This document shows positions 22,764 through 34,524 of a stretch of 64,000 bases of DNA, piece by piece. Origin of the DNA: Verpa conica (taxonomy: Eukaryota > Ascomycota > Pezizomycetes > Pezizales > Morchellaceae); the NCBI GenBank assembly GCA_033030425.1, contig JAUFSD010000005.1, positions 1,539,001 to 1,603,000 of the forward strand, written 5' to 3'. Each line of letters opens with the position of its first letter. Positions within the stretch are counted from its first letter, which is position 1. A program made the position numbers and the translations under genes. The notes below the pieces were generated by a model. It was given only the letters and a program-made list of their open reading frames with translations, had not been told where the DNA came from and made no database searches.

Positions 22764-23702
22764 ATGGCATCCGCTACTACTTTCTACGACTTGAAGCCGC
22801 TCGACTCTAAGGGCCAGACATACGACTTCGACGAATTAAAGGGAAAGGTCGTCTTAATCGTGAACGTTGCTAGCAAGTAATACCCCTTTTCTCGTAAAAT
22901 TACTTCGCAAACCTCTCTAACCGCAGGTGGTACGACAGGTGCGGTTTTACTGGTGTGAGTACTATGAGGCTACGAAGTGAGGCCAAACCGTTTAACACTT
23001 GATTTCCATTTAGCAATATGAAGGTCTCGAAAAGCTTTACGAAAAATACAAGGATGATGGCTTGGTCGTTCTCGGATTCCCTTGTAATCAATTTGGCGGA
23101 CAGGAGCCTGGTACTGCCGAGGAGATTCAAAATGTATAAAAAAATCATCCTACCCTTTCGGCGCTATTTTAGACTAAGGCTCATTTTGCTAACTCTTTAT
23201 CTGCGCTGATTCCCAGTTCTGCACGTATGCTTTCTATCATCTAGTCGTTAAATATACATATCACGGCCTAGTTTCTAATTAGCTGTGTATAGTCTGAACT
23301 ACGGTATTAAATTTCCTATACTTGGGAAGATCGACGTGAACGGTGACAAGGCTTCTCCAGTTTATGAGTATATACACATTTGCCACATGACCATTGTTGA
23401 AAAATTGCTGATGTGACTCCATCACAGTTTCCTTAAAAGCCAAAAGTCCGGCTTGATGGGGTTGAAAATGATGTAAGCCCTCTATTAATCTCTTGTGCGA
23501 ATAACAGACTAACTTTTGTGTAGAAAATGGAATTATGGTGAGTTTACCACACAGAATTTAGCTCCAGAAGTTGTCTAATGTCCGGTCAGAAAAATTCCTC
23601 ATCGCTAGAAATGGTAAAGTCGTCGAACGCTGGGCTTCAACCTCTAAGCCCGAGTCCTTGGCCTCGGCCATTGAAAGAGAGTTGAAAAATACAACCTCAT
23701 AA
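22764..23702 (+). CDS. HYR1: Glutathione peroxidase-like thiol peroxidase (Hyr1/Gpx3 type)
   Basis: Thioredoxin-dependent peroxidase that reduces hydroperoxides and, in yeast, relays the peroxide signal to Yap1. Eight exons give 167 residues: 22764-22876, 22939-22954, 23014-23133, 23217-23224, 23293-23367, 23429-23473, 23524-23537 and 23590-23702. Several exons are only 8-16 nt. The peroxidatic Cys is at about 39 (NVASKCGFTGQYEGL), the resolving Cys at about 85 (EIQNFCTLNYG), with the family motifs [14 protein letters not shown] and [13 protein letters not shown]. Cys replaces selenocysteine, as in all fungal members. The second exon must start at 22939: an upstream AG would insert WYDR and separate the catalytic Cys from NVASK. 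Eight exons in under 1 kb is a very high intron density. Confidence 0.93.
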
Positions 23703-26150
23703 CTGAAGTTGTAGTTCTCAGCGTTTATAATGATGTGGGCTACATTGTTATATTGGATCTTTTTTTGTTTTTTGTATACTAGGGTATTCATTTCTCTTGC
23801 GTTCGGTCTCAAGCGATAGCCATCAATGCAAGCGCATATAATCTTCTATCCTATCAGAGCCCTTGAGTTTTGTGCTGTCTTCTAGAACATATTACAATCT
23901 AAGAATCACGGTGATTGATAACAACACCGACACTAGTATGAAGGAGTCTCCAAGTGGTAGATAATACACAACGTACGTTGTGGCGCTAGCAAAAAGGTAG
24001 CCAATAGGTGGCCTATTGTATTTAGCTCTTGGCCAAGGACCTGACTCATCATCAACCTCAGTTGCCTGATCTGGACCTTGCAATCACGCCAGAGGACAGA
24101 ACACCACAGCCCTTGAGTGAGGACCCCCAGCTCTATACTATACGATTAAATACCAAATCCATCAGGGGCTCACTTTTATTTACGTATTAAATATCTGAGT
24201 AGAAAGATGTTTAACCCCTCAAGATAGATTTCATATGCTTTACAGGGGCCTAGAATATGTACCGCGGTAATAGGGCATTGAATAAGCAGGTCAGTGTAGC
24301 CTTAAGGTCTAGACCAGGCCTAAAACATGTATGCTAAGCAGTATCTGTCCTGAAACCCGTTCCCCTCCACTCAACAATTTTAGGTATCTCCAAGCGTATG
24401 CCTGACTAAGGTCTAGAATACTCCTACGGTTCTCGACGAGTGATACCCCGTGAGGTTCAACAATGAATTGATTAATCATATATACATGGAGCCCTAAAGC
24501 TAAGGTATTTGTGTGATGTGCAAGAGAATCCTGGGTAAATTTAGACAGCAGGTGTAGAGCCCCCTACGCAGGATAGTGGATATTGCTTGGTAAGGGTATT
24601 AATCTTGACAAGACTATCAAGGGCACTCAGAAGACCATCAATGGGTACCGAACTACTGTGGTGTACCGAACTACTGGTAAGGTACTATTGGTTGACAGTA
24701 CTGGGACTATTGACTATTGAGCATATCAAGCAAAGAAAACTACATAGATAGTAAGAGCCAGAGCGTGCATATATAGTTAAACTATTTGGTACTAATTTTC
24801 TATACTCTTTACATCTCTACCTATATTTCTGGTCTCTGTCTTTTAGGCCATTTGGCATGTAATTTATCGATAGTCCTCCCTTTCAATAGTACTGTACGTA
24901 CCCCATCGATAATTCTTAGATAGTTCTACCTAGGATGCTACCTCTATCCGCCACCAGACCGTATCCGCCCTCCAGCCATAGACGTCTATAGCTCTTTTAT
25001 ATTGATCATACTCCCTTCTTTCTAGCGGTTTTATGGTCTCATAATTATAGCACTTGTCTTATTTGGTGTGGGATTTTACTGCAGAAGAGGCGACCAGAGT
25101 ATCAAACACCTAACCATAGCAAAGATAAGGGAGGCATGGGAGAGGAGTTTTAGTGTGAATTTTTTAAGAGCGGGGGAAATATAGATTAGGAAGAATGAGG
25201 TAAAGGAGACATTGATAGATTAGATGGGATAGAAGATGAGGGTTAGCTGGACAAGTGGGACTCTTTGCTTTTATTTATTTTTACTTTTAAATTTTATTAT
25301 TGTGTTTATCGTGTAAGGCTATAGGCCGGAGCGTAGGATTAGCGTAGCCCACGGATTCATGTAATTATTGGGGGAGAGAAAATGTGATTTTAGTAAAGAA
25401 ATCCCATAATTAACTAGACTAGGCAGGATTAGCCCCTAAATCCTGCTGGAAGAAACTTTATTATTTTTGTGCGCACCCAAAGTTTTCCAAGGGCTGAATG
25501 AATGAATGAATCAATCAATCAATCGTAAGTACATGGAGCCCAAAAGATTTTCCAAGGGCTGTCGCCCAACTAATTAAATTCATCGATTATCTACTACAGC
25601 AATAGCAGGTCCGGGTTTATTGCTCTTGCTCGTGTGTCGACTGAAGTTTATTCTAAGTTATCTTGCAAAGATCACTACGAGTCCCTTAAGTTTGAGCTAT
25701 AAGTAGACCTAGATTTAGACACTGGTTTATTTAATTCATTGTCATTATTACACCCACAACTAGCTATTGATAGTAATATTAAGTGTTTTACTTATTATGC
25801 CCCTACCTCCACTCCCCCGTTCTAATTATCCAAACAAACCCTCCGTGTAAATGATACCTTCATATATATACAGAGAGCATAGCATAACATAGAAAAAACA
25901 TAAAACTCCTCTCTCCTAAATTCCCCTCGCCTGCTTGCACAGTATACGCAAACGACAAGGAACTATACACATAAGGGTGTAAAAGAAATAATGATTTTTT
26001 AAAAATAAAAAGGAAAAGGTCATAATAAAAAGCAGAACCCAACCAAACAGCCTAAAACCAACCAGACAATCATATGTAAGCCGTAATACATCCTAGGGCA
26101 AGCGCCATCCAACGCGGTATCCTAGTCCTCTTTCGAATTTTTTTGTTTAT
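23703..26150. other. Long intergenic region with degenerate repeats
   Basis: About 2.4 kb with no supported gene. It holds duplicated short strings (GTACCGAACTACT twice at about 24644-24676; TTTTCCAAGGGCTG at about 25482 and 25547) and an AATG/AATC tetranucleotide stretch at about 25496-25524. These look like remnants of repeats, but I cannot assign a family. Confidence 0.4.
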
Positions 26151-29100
26151 TTAACTCGCGGGAGTCATTTTCAGTTCACTAAGCTGTTTATGCTTGATAG
26201 TTGACATAGTTAGGCTGACAGGTGTTTCGGGGGGGGCTGGTGTGGCAACACGAGATGCAGGTGCGCTTCTGTTATGCGCCATATGACTCTTAACAAGATG
26301 GCCAGCAGCGAGTGCAGAGCAAAGTGAAAGCTCTCCAGCGAGAACCGCGGCAGCGATAATACGAGCGAGTTTCCTAGCATTGTCTCCTGGGTTTGTTTGG
26401 TGTGCACCACGTACACCGAGAAGGTCAAGCATAGCACCTTGGGGCTCGAGGATAGTTCCACCACCAATCGTGCCAACTTCGATACAAGGCATGGATACTG
26501 AGATTTGAAGATGGCCCTCGCGAGTTCTATGATTGAATGTTAGATAAATGTTTAAGAAGGTACTTGAAGTAGGGGAGTCAACTTACCTCTTCATGACAGT
26601 AATACAGTTAGAAGATTCAACATTTTGAGCAGGGTCCTGTCCAGTAGCCAGGAACAAAGCGGTGACGATATTCGCAGCGTGGGCATTGAAACCACCAACA
26701 CTACCAGCCATCGCACTTCCAATAAGATTTTTCGCAGTGTTTAGTTCTACCAAAGACTCGACGTCACTCTTCAAAACGCTCTTGACAACAGCAGCTGGGA
26801 TAATTGCTTCGGCAACAACACTCTTGCCACGACCTTCAATCCAGTTGACCGCGGCAGGCTTCTTGTCTGTGCAGTAGTTACCAGAAACAGAAATAATAGC
26901 CATATCGTCGAAACCGCATTCAGTGCTCATGACGTGGAGTGCATACTCTACACCCTTTGAGATCATGTTCATGCCCATAGCATCACCAGTGGTTGTCCGG
27001 AATCTAATAAAAAGGTAGGTACCTGCCAGAGCAGTGCCAATGGTTTGTAGTCTTGCAAATCTCGAGGTAGAATCGAACGCTCTCTTGAGTTTGGCCTGTC
27101 CTTCTTTTGAGTCGATCCAGTTCTTTGCAGCACCAGCCCTACTGACATCCGGGAATTCAACTACAGGTCCTCTGGTCATACCATCACCAGTTAGAACAGT
27201 GATAGCCCCTCCACCAGCATTAATCGCCTTGCAACCGCGGGAAGTACTAGCAACAAGAACACCTTCGGTAGTAGCCATGGGAAGAAAAAAGTCCTCGCCA
27301 TCGATATTTAGAGGCCCAGCAACACCAACAGGGAGTGGCATATAACCAATGACGTTTTCACAACAAGCACCAAGAACTCTGTCGTAGTCATAGTGTTTGT
27401 AGGGGAGAAGTGACTTTTCCAATAATGCTGTTTTGTCGGTAGTGGTAGGAGTCCTTGAAATAACAGATCGTCGTATCTTCACAGCCCGGGTGGTATCTGA
27501 AAGAGTCTTTTCCAAAGAGTAGCCAGGAATCTTGCCACGAAGGGATAGTTCAATAGCCTCGACATCGTTGAGTTCCTTTCCTCGCTTCTCCTTCAGTAGA
27601 GCCTCGCATTCGACGACTGTTCGACCAGATCCAGAAGTATTTGCCTGGGCTATAGGTCCATCGGTAGTTTTTGGCCCCTCGCCGCCACATGTGCAGTTCA
27701 CAGCTAAAATTCGCTCGGTATGGTGGGTTTTGTTCTCGGTATCTTCAGTCTTTTTTACATTACCGTTTAATTCAGCCTCAATTGTATGCGATGGTTCCTT
27801 CACGCTCCATCTAGCAGCGTTGAAAAGATACCCATTAAGGATTAAGCTGAGAGCCAGGGCAACAACAATCCATTTGCTCAAAACGGGATCTTCCAAGCTC
27901 TTCAACAATCCCTCAACGACCTTGCTACCAACACCTTCAACAAAAAGATCCGATCCATCGTAAGAATCACCGATAATGGAATCTCGGCTATTGACAGATG
28001 CAGAAGGGTAACTGGTGCTTGGAAAGCGTAGTTCATACTCGATGGGCCTCAAAACAGTGACAACCATTGGTCCATCAGTGGGGAGCAAAAACTCCAACGC
28101 ACTACCTGCAACACTCCAGATATCGACATCAGGAATAGTTGTCTCTGATTCTTGGGCGATAACAGTCGAACTAGAGCTATCCCTGAAGGGAAGCGTGCAC
28201 AAATTGAATACGTTCACCAAAACAAAACCTGAAACCATCAATACCTTAAACCTTCCAACACTAGAATCTTTGACACGTTTTCCGAATACAATAGTGCCTT
28301 CATCGGTAGTATTTCCAGCGGGGGTGTCTTCACTCTTTGCGATGTTCTGGCGGGGCCATTCATTGGATCGGGCAACGTTCTCCGCCACTGTGTGGCTGAC
28401 GCCATCCTCTTCAAGGGCTTTGCGAAGGGCCACGTGACGCTTTATCCTGTTGATCTCTAACTTGACGACTAGGATCGCCGTGTAGAAGGTAAATAAAAGG
28501 ATGCAGTCGAACGCCAAGATCCACGCGGCGAGGAAACAGAACTGCCTCAATCCACCTTGGACCCCTGACGCTGCGCCGAGAGCAAGTATGATAATTTCAA
28601 TGACGTAATCTCTCACAATCTGGAACCCCTTATCCTGAACAGCGGCAAGAACGGCTTCTTGAATAGAGGAACCTCCGGATTGTCTTTTTTTCTGCGAGGC
28701 CAATGAAGCTTCTAACACGGCTCTGGTGAGGATGATAGGCTTCTCAAACCCGATTGTCACCACTAAGAATGGAAGACCTTCGGAAAGGAGAACCATGTTA
28801 ATGGGAACACCAAGTTTATGTGTGGTAATCGAGGCGAACAGGAAGGCGAAAGTAGATGAACAAAGTACAGTTGTTGCTAGCCAGAAGTTGGAGCCCAGGC
28901 GGCGCATCGACAGAAATAGCGACAGAAACGTAAGGTGCATCGAGAGGTATCCCAGAAACATAATTGCGATGTCAAGAGGATCGGCATTCTAAGTGAAAAT
29001 TATAAATTAGCTAAAATTCGAGAAGAGTTATGAGCACAGATGATACCGTACCTGAATCAGTTGCTTGAAATCTTGGAATGCCTCCCGGGCTCTCTCCGCC

Positions 29101-29753
29101 CAACTCTCAGAAGAATTATTTCTTGCAGATTGCATGACCCAGCGCCTGGTTTTTTCACCTTCCTCGGAGGGTTCGGCATCAGCAATAGACAATTCCGAAA
29201 CGGAATTAACAAAGCTAGATATTTCATCATAAGGGAGGGCGTAAACAATGGTAGATTCTTCGGTTGAGGGAACAATAGAAGCTACGGAGCCATTGGGAGG
29301 GATCGGGGCGGAGAATCCATTTGAGCTCTTTGGGAAAGAGAGCGTTAAGAGAGCTAGCTGTGTAGCAGACTACATAAAATTATATTCGAGTGAGTAGAAA
29401 TTTATAAATAATAGCAGAAAGCATAAACGTACCTGAGACTCGAATTCATCGGCACCAATTTCCTTCCATTTCCATTGCGTCCCTTCCCCAACAGCAACCC
29501 GAGCACTCCCATCCATCAGGGATAAATCCTTTTTTGAACTTCCGAAGGCCCATTTCATAGCACTCCTATCAAACAAACTATTCTCCAGTATGGATATATA
29601 GGTTGTCGAGGCTAGCAGAGCTATGATAACAATCGTGTGTATAGGGTGAATACACGCACTTTTGGAGAGTGTTTGGACGAGGGGCGTAAAGGGGTCCCAT
29701 TGCGGTGGAGGCTTCTTCGTTGTTAAGAACGGGGGAAGTAAAGGAAGCTGCAT
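26151..29753 (-). CDS. HMG1: 3-hydroxy-3-methylglutaryl-CoA reductase (class I, with sterol-sensing domain)
   Basis: ER membrane enzyme making mevalonate from HMG-CoA with NADPH, the committed step to ergosterol and isoprenoids. Four exons on the minus strand, 29433-29753, 29052-29369, 26587-28988 and 26151-26526, give 1138 residues. The N-terminal third is membranous: a first segment [18 protein letters not shown], then the sterol-sensing region starting [20 protein letters not shown] and [21 protein letters not shown] variable linker leads to the catalytic domain. [16 protein letters not shown] (about residue 757) carries the catalytic Glu, [13 protein letters not shown] (about 882) the Asp, GTIGGGT is intact, and SHMAHNRS (about 1097) holds the catalytic His. 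The length is normal for fungi. The ATG at 29753 is chosen because the encoded protein begins right before the first membrane segment. The upstream in-frame extension is unlikely. Confidence 0.96.
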
Positions 29754-31300
29754 TGCGGCAGTTGATGCAATTCGCAGTACAGTTATGGGTTTGACAAAAT
29801 TCTTCCTAGAGATGAACGTGCTGAGCAAGAAAGAGGGAGGAAGGAATAAGTACAGGTCGTGGAGCTGCTTAGAGGACTGAGATCCTGAGGACAACACCCC
29901 TGTCAGCTCAAATTTCCGGGCCAACTTTTTTTCCCCTTTGCCCCTGAAAATCGCAGCAAATCGCAACGTCCACCTCACACCGCAGGGAAGTTCCGGGCAG
30001 CACTCAACGCGGTAGATAAATACTATTTGGGATATTTTATTTTCTTTTTGAGGGCTCAGCAAGATGTCCAGAGGCGATGTTTGACCTCCTCTCTCCAATC
30101 TAAAAACGGGAAACGAGCCGTTTAAATGACAAACTAGTGACAGGTGGGGATATATTGACTGGTTTATCTACAAGCCAGTAAGTACCTTGTATATGTAACG
30201 TAAACCTCAGAACACTAAACTCAGTACAGGTCACAGGCAGGGGAATGATAATACTGATAAGCCGATAAAAGAGATTACAAGGCTGATTGTGAAATAATAC
30301 GCAAATTTTTTAAGGGTGAGGAATGTCCTTGCCTACCTATCTAGCCGACCACACTTAGATGCGAGAGCACACGCAAGGAGCAAGGAGCAACTTAGAAATC
30401 GCAGAACGTGCTCGGGTTTGTTGAGGAACCTGATGCGGCGAAGCAGGTTCGCAGGGATGAATATGCAGCCTCCTCTTACGGTAGAAGCTCAGCGGGGGGG
30501 GTAAGCAGCTAGCCGGGAGAGATGGCCAGGTAACGGGAAACGGGAGGGAGGAAGGGAACGGACGCGTAAAGTACAAGAAAAAAAGAAACGAAAGAGGTGA
30601 AAAGAAATGCCAATAAGTTTTCTGACCCAGATCTTAGGCAGGCAGTACATTTGCTTTGTCTATCTGGCTGTACATCATCCATCGTACATCGAGGTCAGAT
30701 GGCGCCAAAAAACTGATGCCATTTTGTTGAGTCTACGGCGGAGAAACGGCAAACTGATGCACCTGCCGGCTGCGCCCTAAAGGAGCATAGCATACTGGGA
30801 GAAACGGTGTTCTGAACAACGAATAGCTGCTGCTTGCCAGTACCTACCAAGCAAGGCTCACGAGCCCTGTATGGGTCTTGTGCTCGTATGCGCATATGTA
30901 AGAAAAACGGAGGAGGAGCAAAATGTACAAATCAGAATTGGCGGGTGGAGTACATGTAATTAATCACTACATGTACTTGCTAAACGTTACGGCACGTGTT
31001 TCTCGAGGCGATTTGTTGCGGCTGAATGATCATTCTATGCAGGTTCACTTCTTTCCATCTCGGAACATTCGTTTATCTATTTCCGGGGCATCACACCCAT
31101 AGAAACAAATTTGGAAGTCAACCAACGTCACTGACGCGTTCATAATTAAGTTCACTACCCCACGAAAGTTCCCCACAGCTCAACTGTCTGCTTGCTCAAC
31201 GGAGCATATCCCGAAATACGAGCTTGTCAGTGAGCTTGTTTTTCTACCTGCGTAACCTGATAGAGAGGCCGCGAATCATATAAATATATAAATAGCAATA
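29754..31300. other. Intergenic region upstream of HMG-CoA reductase
   Basis: No supported gene; this holds the HMG-CoA reductase promoter and leader. A hairpin with perfect 10-bp arms, AGTACATGTA at 30949-30958 and its complement at 30968-30977, lies near the middle. I could not identify a convincing sterol regulatory element by eye. Confidence 0.35.
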
Positions 31301-31308
31301 TAAGTACA

Positions 31309-31669
31309 ATGGCTGCAGACGCAGGGTCCCAATATAAGCCTATCCTCGAGCGAGATAAGTGACTCTCATAACCGGATATGGCATTTAGATCTTTAGGCTG
31401 ACGTATATCGATCAGCACTGATCAAACTACAGCCTCTCCTTGACACCCTCCGCCAAAACCATGACGCCCTTCGGGCTCAAAATGACCGCACTGTAAAGCT
31501 GGGTGTGGCTATGGAGAAAACACTGAAGCCCGTGGAAGACGGCATACGGATTGAGAAGGAACGGAAGGCAGCAGAGGATGCAACAAAGAGAATCGAATAC
31601 GTGAATGGGCGTGGGGAGGAAGGGAAGGGGGATGAAGCTGTGGGGTCTGTTGGGCGATCTTCATCGTGA
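31309..31669 (+). CDS. Possible small gene of unknown function (helical, charged protein)
   Basis: A start exon at about 31309-31358 (MAADAGSQYKPILERD) is followed by a frame from an acceptor at 31395-31396 to a TGA at 31667-31669. The second part encodes about 90 residues of helical, charged protein (LQPLLDTLRQNHDALRAQND, LGVAMEKTLKPVEDG, EKERKAAEDA). Amphipathic periodicity and codon use look protein-like. However, the obvious donor (GTGACT at 31359) is out of phase with the acceptor by one base and the intron would be only 38 nt, so the join is unproven. It may be a real gene with a different first exon, or a broken one. It converges on SGF29. Confidence 0.35.
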
Positions 31670-32028
31670 AATTTTGGGCTTCTATGTAGAAGCGCACTTA
31701 GGTAATTCATGATTAAATGTTTGGCCCATTTGGTGACCAGCAAGAAAAATTGTATGGAATTATTGTTTTCCTAGGCTGTTTTGATCCAGCAGAACACCGG
31801 CTGAAGCTATATATTGAAACAAAGACGAACAAGGAAAAGAAAAAGACCCCCACACCATACTTGTGGTATATACAAACATGTTCCGAACTCCTATCCCGCT
31901 ACACAGTACCCCCAAAATATAAATCGAAAGAAATCTTCAGCTACACAGCTACCTCTCAAGTGAACTCTACTATTAGAGGAACTTCGCTCCTAAACAAGTC
32001 ACATCCCTCACCAAATTCACCCATAAAG

Positions 32029-33412
32029 CTATTTATTGCCAACATCGAGTACAAGTCTCCTCTCAACTTCAGTCTCCTTACCTACTTCTTCTTCACCCTC
32101 GAATTTGAGTCTACAGGTTCCGTCTCTCTGTGTTTTACGGGTCAATGACTACATCTCGTGAGGTAAATTGGGGGAGGGGGTATAAACCTTGGTGCCCATG
32201 ACCTCAGCCCTGTAAAAAGTCGTGGTCTCTGGGTACCGCGCGAGCACTTGCTTACCAACTGGATACACCGGTAATCCTGCAGAATCCTTCGGGATTGGAA
32301 TAAGTGCATTCGCAGAAGCCTTATAAGTAGTCCCATGCCCCCCTGCTTCATCAGGTTCTGGGTCCTGGACCTCATATCTATTTTGGCATTATCAGTGTTT
32401 TACTCACCAAGTACTACCATAGGAACAAAGACAAACCTCCGTTTAGCACCATCCCCAAGAATTCCAACAACCACACATTGGATCCACTCTCCTTCTGCGT
32501 TCTTCTGCTTAGGTAGACGGTAGGCAACTTCCGAGTTGATGTGAAGCGCATCCGTGGGCGCGGCGGACGCACTCCGGGCTACCTTCGTATTGCGATTAGA
32601 AGGGCTATCTGCGGCCATAGCATCTTCGAGTTTACGCTTGCCACGTTTCTTCTCGACTGAAGCGGGAGCGGGGGGAGTAATTTTAGCATCGCAATGAGTG
32701 AGGGTACAGAAGAAAAGGTAAAATAAGCAACATGAGGTCAGGCTAAGCTGTCTGATGATGTCCTTTCTTTTTTTTCTTTTTTTTTCTTTTGCTTCTGAAC
32801 GCCTGTGCGATCCGGGGGGGAGAGGGAGGGAGGTGGAGTGTTTATATACCTCCTCTGTCACCACCCTCTGTTGCGGTTCGGAGTGCGATTAGAAGGTCGT
32901 TCATTTCTACGACTGATTGTAGGGTTCTTGAGGATGGGTTAGTAGGTGTGTGGTATACTGAGGTTTATGAGATTTGCAAGACTTACTGTTGCTCTTTCTC
33001 TGCGAGTCCAAAGTGTTCTTCGTATAGTTCTTCTAGTCTTTTGTATTCCTGCCATGTAGCGTCTTTACCAATCGCATTAGACTCGAAACTTCACGTATAA
33101 TACAATCGCATGGGACAAGCAACAGAAAAGTAATTGATAGATGTATATAAAGTGCACAAAATAACACGATAGAGATCATATAAAAGCAGTAGAAAAGCGC
33201 GAAGAGCAAGACAAGGGGCATGCGACGCGGGACGAACCACTATCTGCCAATCTTTCTTCCTCCTGGGATATCTCGTTTGCGACCTCGTTAACACGCTTAG
33301 ACATGCGCGCTAGTTCTTTCAACTCGTTCACGATCTTTGTCCACAGGTCCCTCTCCTCATGGGCGTCGCCATCCTCTTTCGGGAGTGTTCGGGGCCTATT
33401 CCTGGCCGCCAT
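32029..33412 (-). CDS. SGF29: SAGA-associated factor 29, tandem Tudor chromatin reader
   Basis: Subunit of the SAGA histone acetyltransferase module that binds H3K4me2/3 through a C-terminal double Tudor domain. Six exons on the minus strand, about 33227-33412, 32987-33081, 32850-32926, 32404-32656, 32188-32377 and 32029-32127, give about 299 residues. The N-terminal half is a helical coiled coil (EERDLWTKIVNELKELARMSKR; EMNDLLIALRTATE), then a basic linker KKRGKRKLED. The Tudor part shows EVAYRLPKQKNAEGEWIQC, YEVQDPEPDE, LARYPETTTFYRAEVMGTK and CRLKFEGEEE, the standard Sgf29 pattern. The exon 1-2 junction is the weak point: both possible donors are poor (GTCGCA or GTCTTG). The other junctions restore conserved sequence. 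Confidence 0.9.
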
Positions 33413-34093
33413 GCACGTTTACCTTTTTTGTTTCTGTTTTCTGGAGGGGTAGTTATTGATTATTATAGAGAAAGATACAGTTTTGTTGGGTGGAGCAACG
33501 CGTAGTTTGGTTGTGAAGGAATGACCTTGGGTGATATTGGGCGCAGCTGATCGCGAACGTTGAGGTGAGGTTGGGAGGACGTGTTCAGGCGCGGAGTTGC
33601 CAAGACGGTCCCTCCCGGGTGCCAAGGCCGCAGTCAGTGAAACCGCATTGGAGCCTCATAGTTCTATGCACACGACCGACAATTAACAAGATGGCTCTGA
33701 GCGTGCGACACACCAAATGATCTATCGCGCCATAGCGAGAGGCGGGAAGCTCATGCAGGTTTCTCGGTCTTTAGATGTTTACGGGCTTGACTTGCGGTGT
33801 TTGTTTTATTTTGAATATGTAGCAATGTAGCCAATCAAAGGCTAGACGATCAGAGACACAAGATTACACTCGAGGCTCGATTCTATAAACTATGAATTGA
33901 TTCTGGATTGTGGCCGGAGCCATTTCGCGTTTCAGTTACCCCTTCTTAATCGTATTACATGCTAGGCTTTGTATGCATGAGGTATTAGAGTACGGGTACT
34001 GGAAGGGCAATACTAAGGTCTTGATATTGTTCTCTAGTGGCACTCAGCACCTTAGCCAACCACAATACTCTCTATCCACACCAGAACACCACA

Positions 34094-34339
34094 ATGCTAA
34101 CGCAAGCGCATTACGATACACAGCTGGATGAATTGAAATACTTGATTCAAAGTAAAAAACTGGGTCTTACCAACACCCGAAGAAATAGAAAAGGTAATCC
34201 TGCAGGTTACCGCTACTATTTCTGTTATTCGGGCTGTCATGAACTAATCGTAATATCTTCAGGTTCCCCAGCAAGAGATGAATTAAAAAGATCATTATCC
34301 CTGGGTTTCCCCTTGCTTAACTGGCTCTTTAAAGCATAA
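34094..34339 (+). CDS. Candidate small gene just upstream of STE2
   Basis: Starts after a CA-rich leader (CACACCAGAACACCACAATG). Two exons, 34094-34193 and 34263-34339, with an in-phase 69-nt intron (donor GTAATC, acceptor TTCAG), give 58 residues. The unspliced frame is also open. The protein starts MLTQAHYDTQLDELKYLIQS and ends in a hydrophobic LGFPLLNWLFKA. No family is recognised and there is no signal peptide. It ends 185 bp before the STE2 start, so it could be a separate short gene, a 5' leader open frame of STE2, or chance. Confidence 0.3.
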   Translation: MLTQAHYDTQLDELKYLIQSKKLGLTNTRRNRKGNPAGYRYYFCYSGCHELIVISSGSPARDELKRSLSLGFPLLNWLFKA

Positions 34340-34524
34340 AAGAGACGGAATACTGTTCTAAGCCTTTTCTCTGCTTTCATCATCTGATCCACCTGTCTCT
34401 CGCACTTAGTTTTTTCACTCTGGTATTTGGGAATTGTCTGTCTTTCTTCTACTACTCACACCCTCCTTGGATACCGCTTAGGAATCTTTGAATCCCTTAG
34501 GATTCCCTCTAGTAGATCTTCAGA

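Noticed and set aside
23892..24083. Hydrophobic 63-residue frame downstream of the peroxidase gene
   Set aside because: It begins at a TTG rather than an ATG and has no leader or splice support, so a gene is not supported despite the membrane-like stretch.
24840..25140. Possible retroelement remnant
   Set aside because: No frame translates to recognisable reverse transcriptase, integrase or gag motifs, and no terminal repeats are visible.
30949..30977. Perfect 10-bp hairpin upstream of HMG-CoA reductase
   Set aside because: Short AT-rich self-complementary words (TACATGTA) recur in this window, so chance is a sufficient explanation.
31717..32148. 143-residue frame on the plus strand
   Set aside because: It runs into the antisense of the last SGF29 exon and is Lys/Thr/Ser-rich without motifs.
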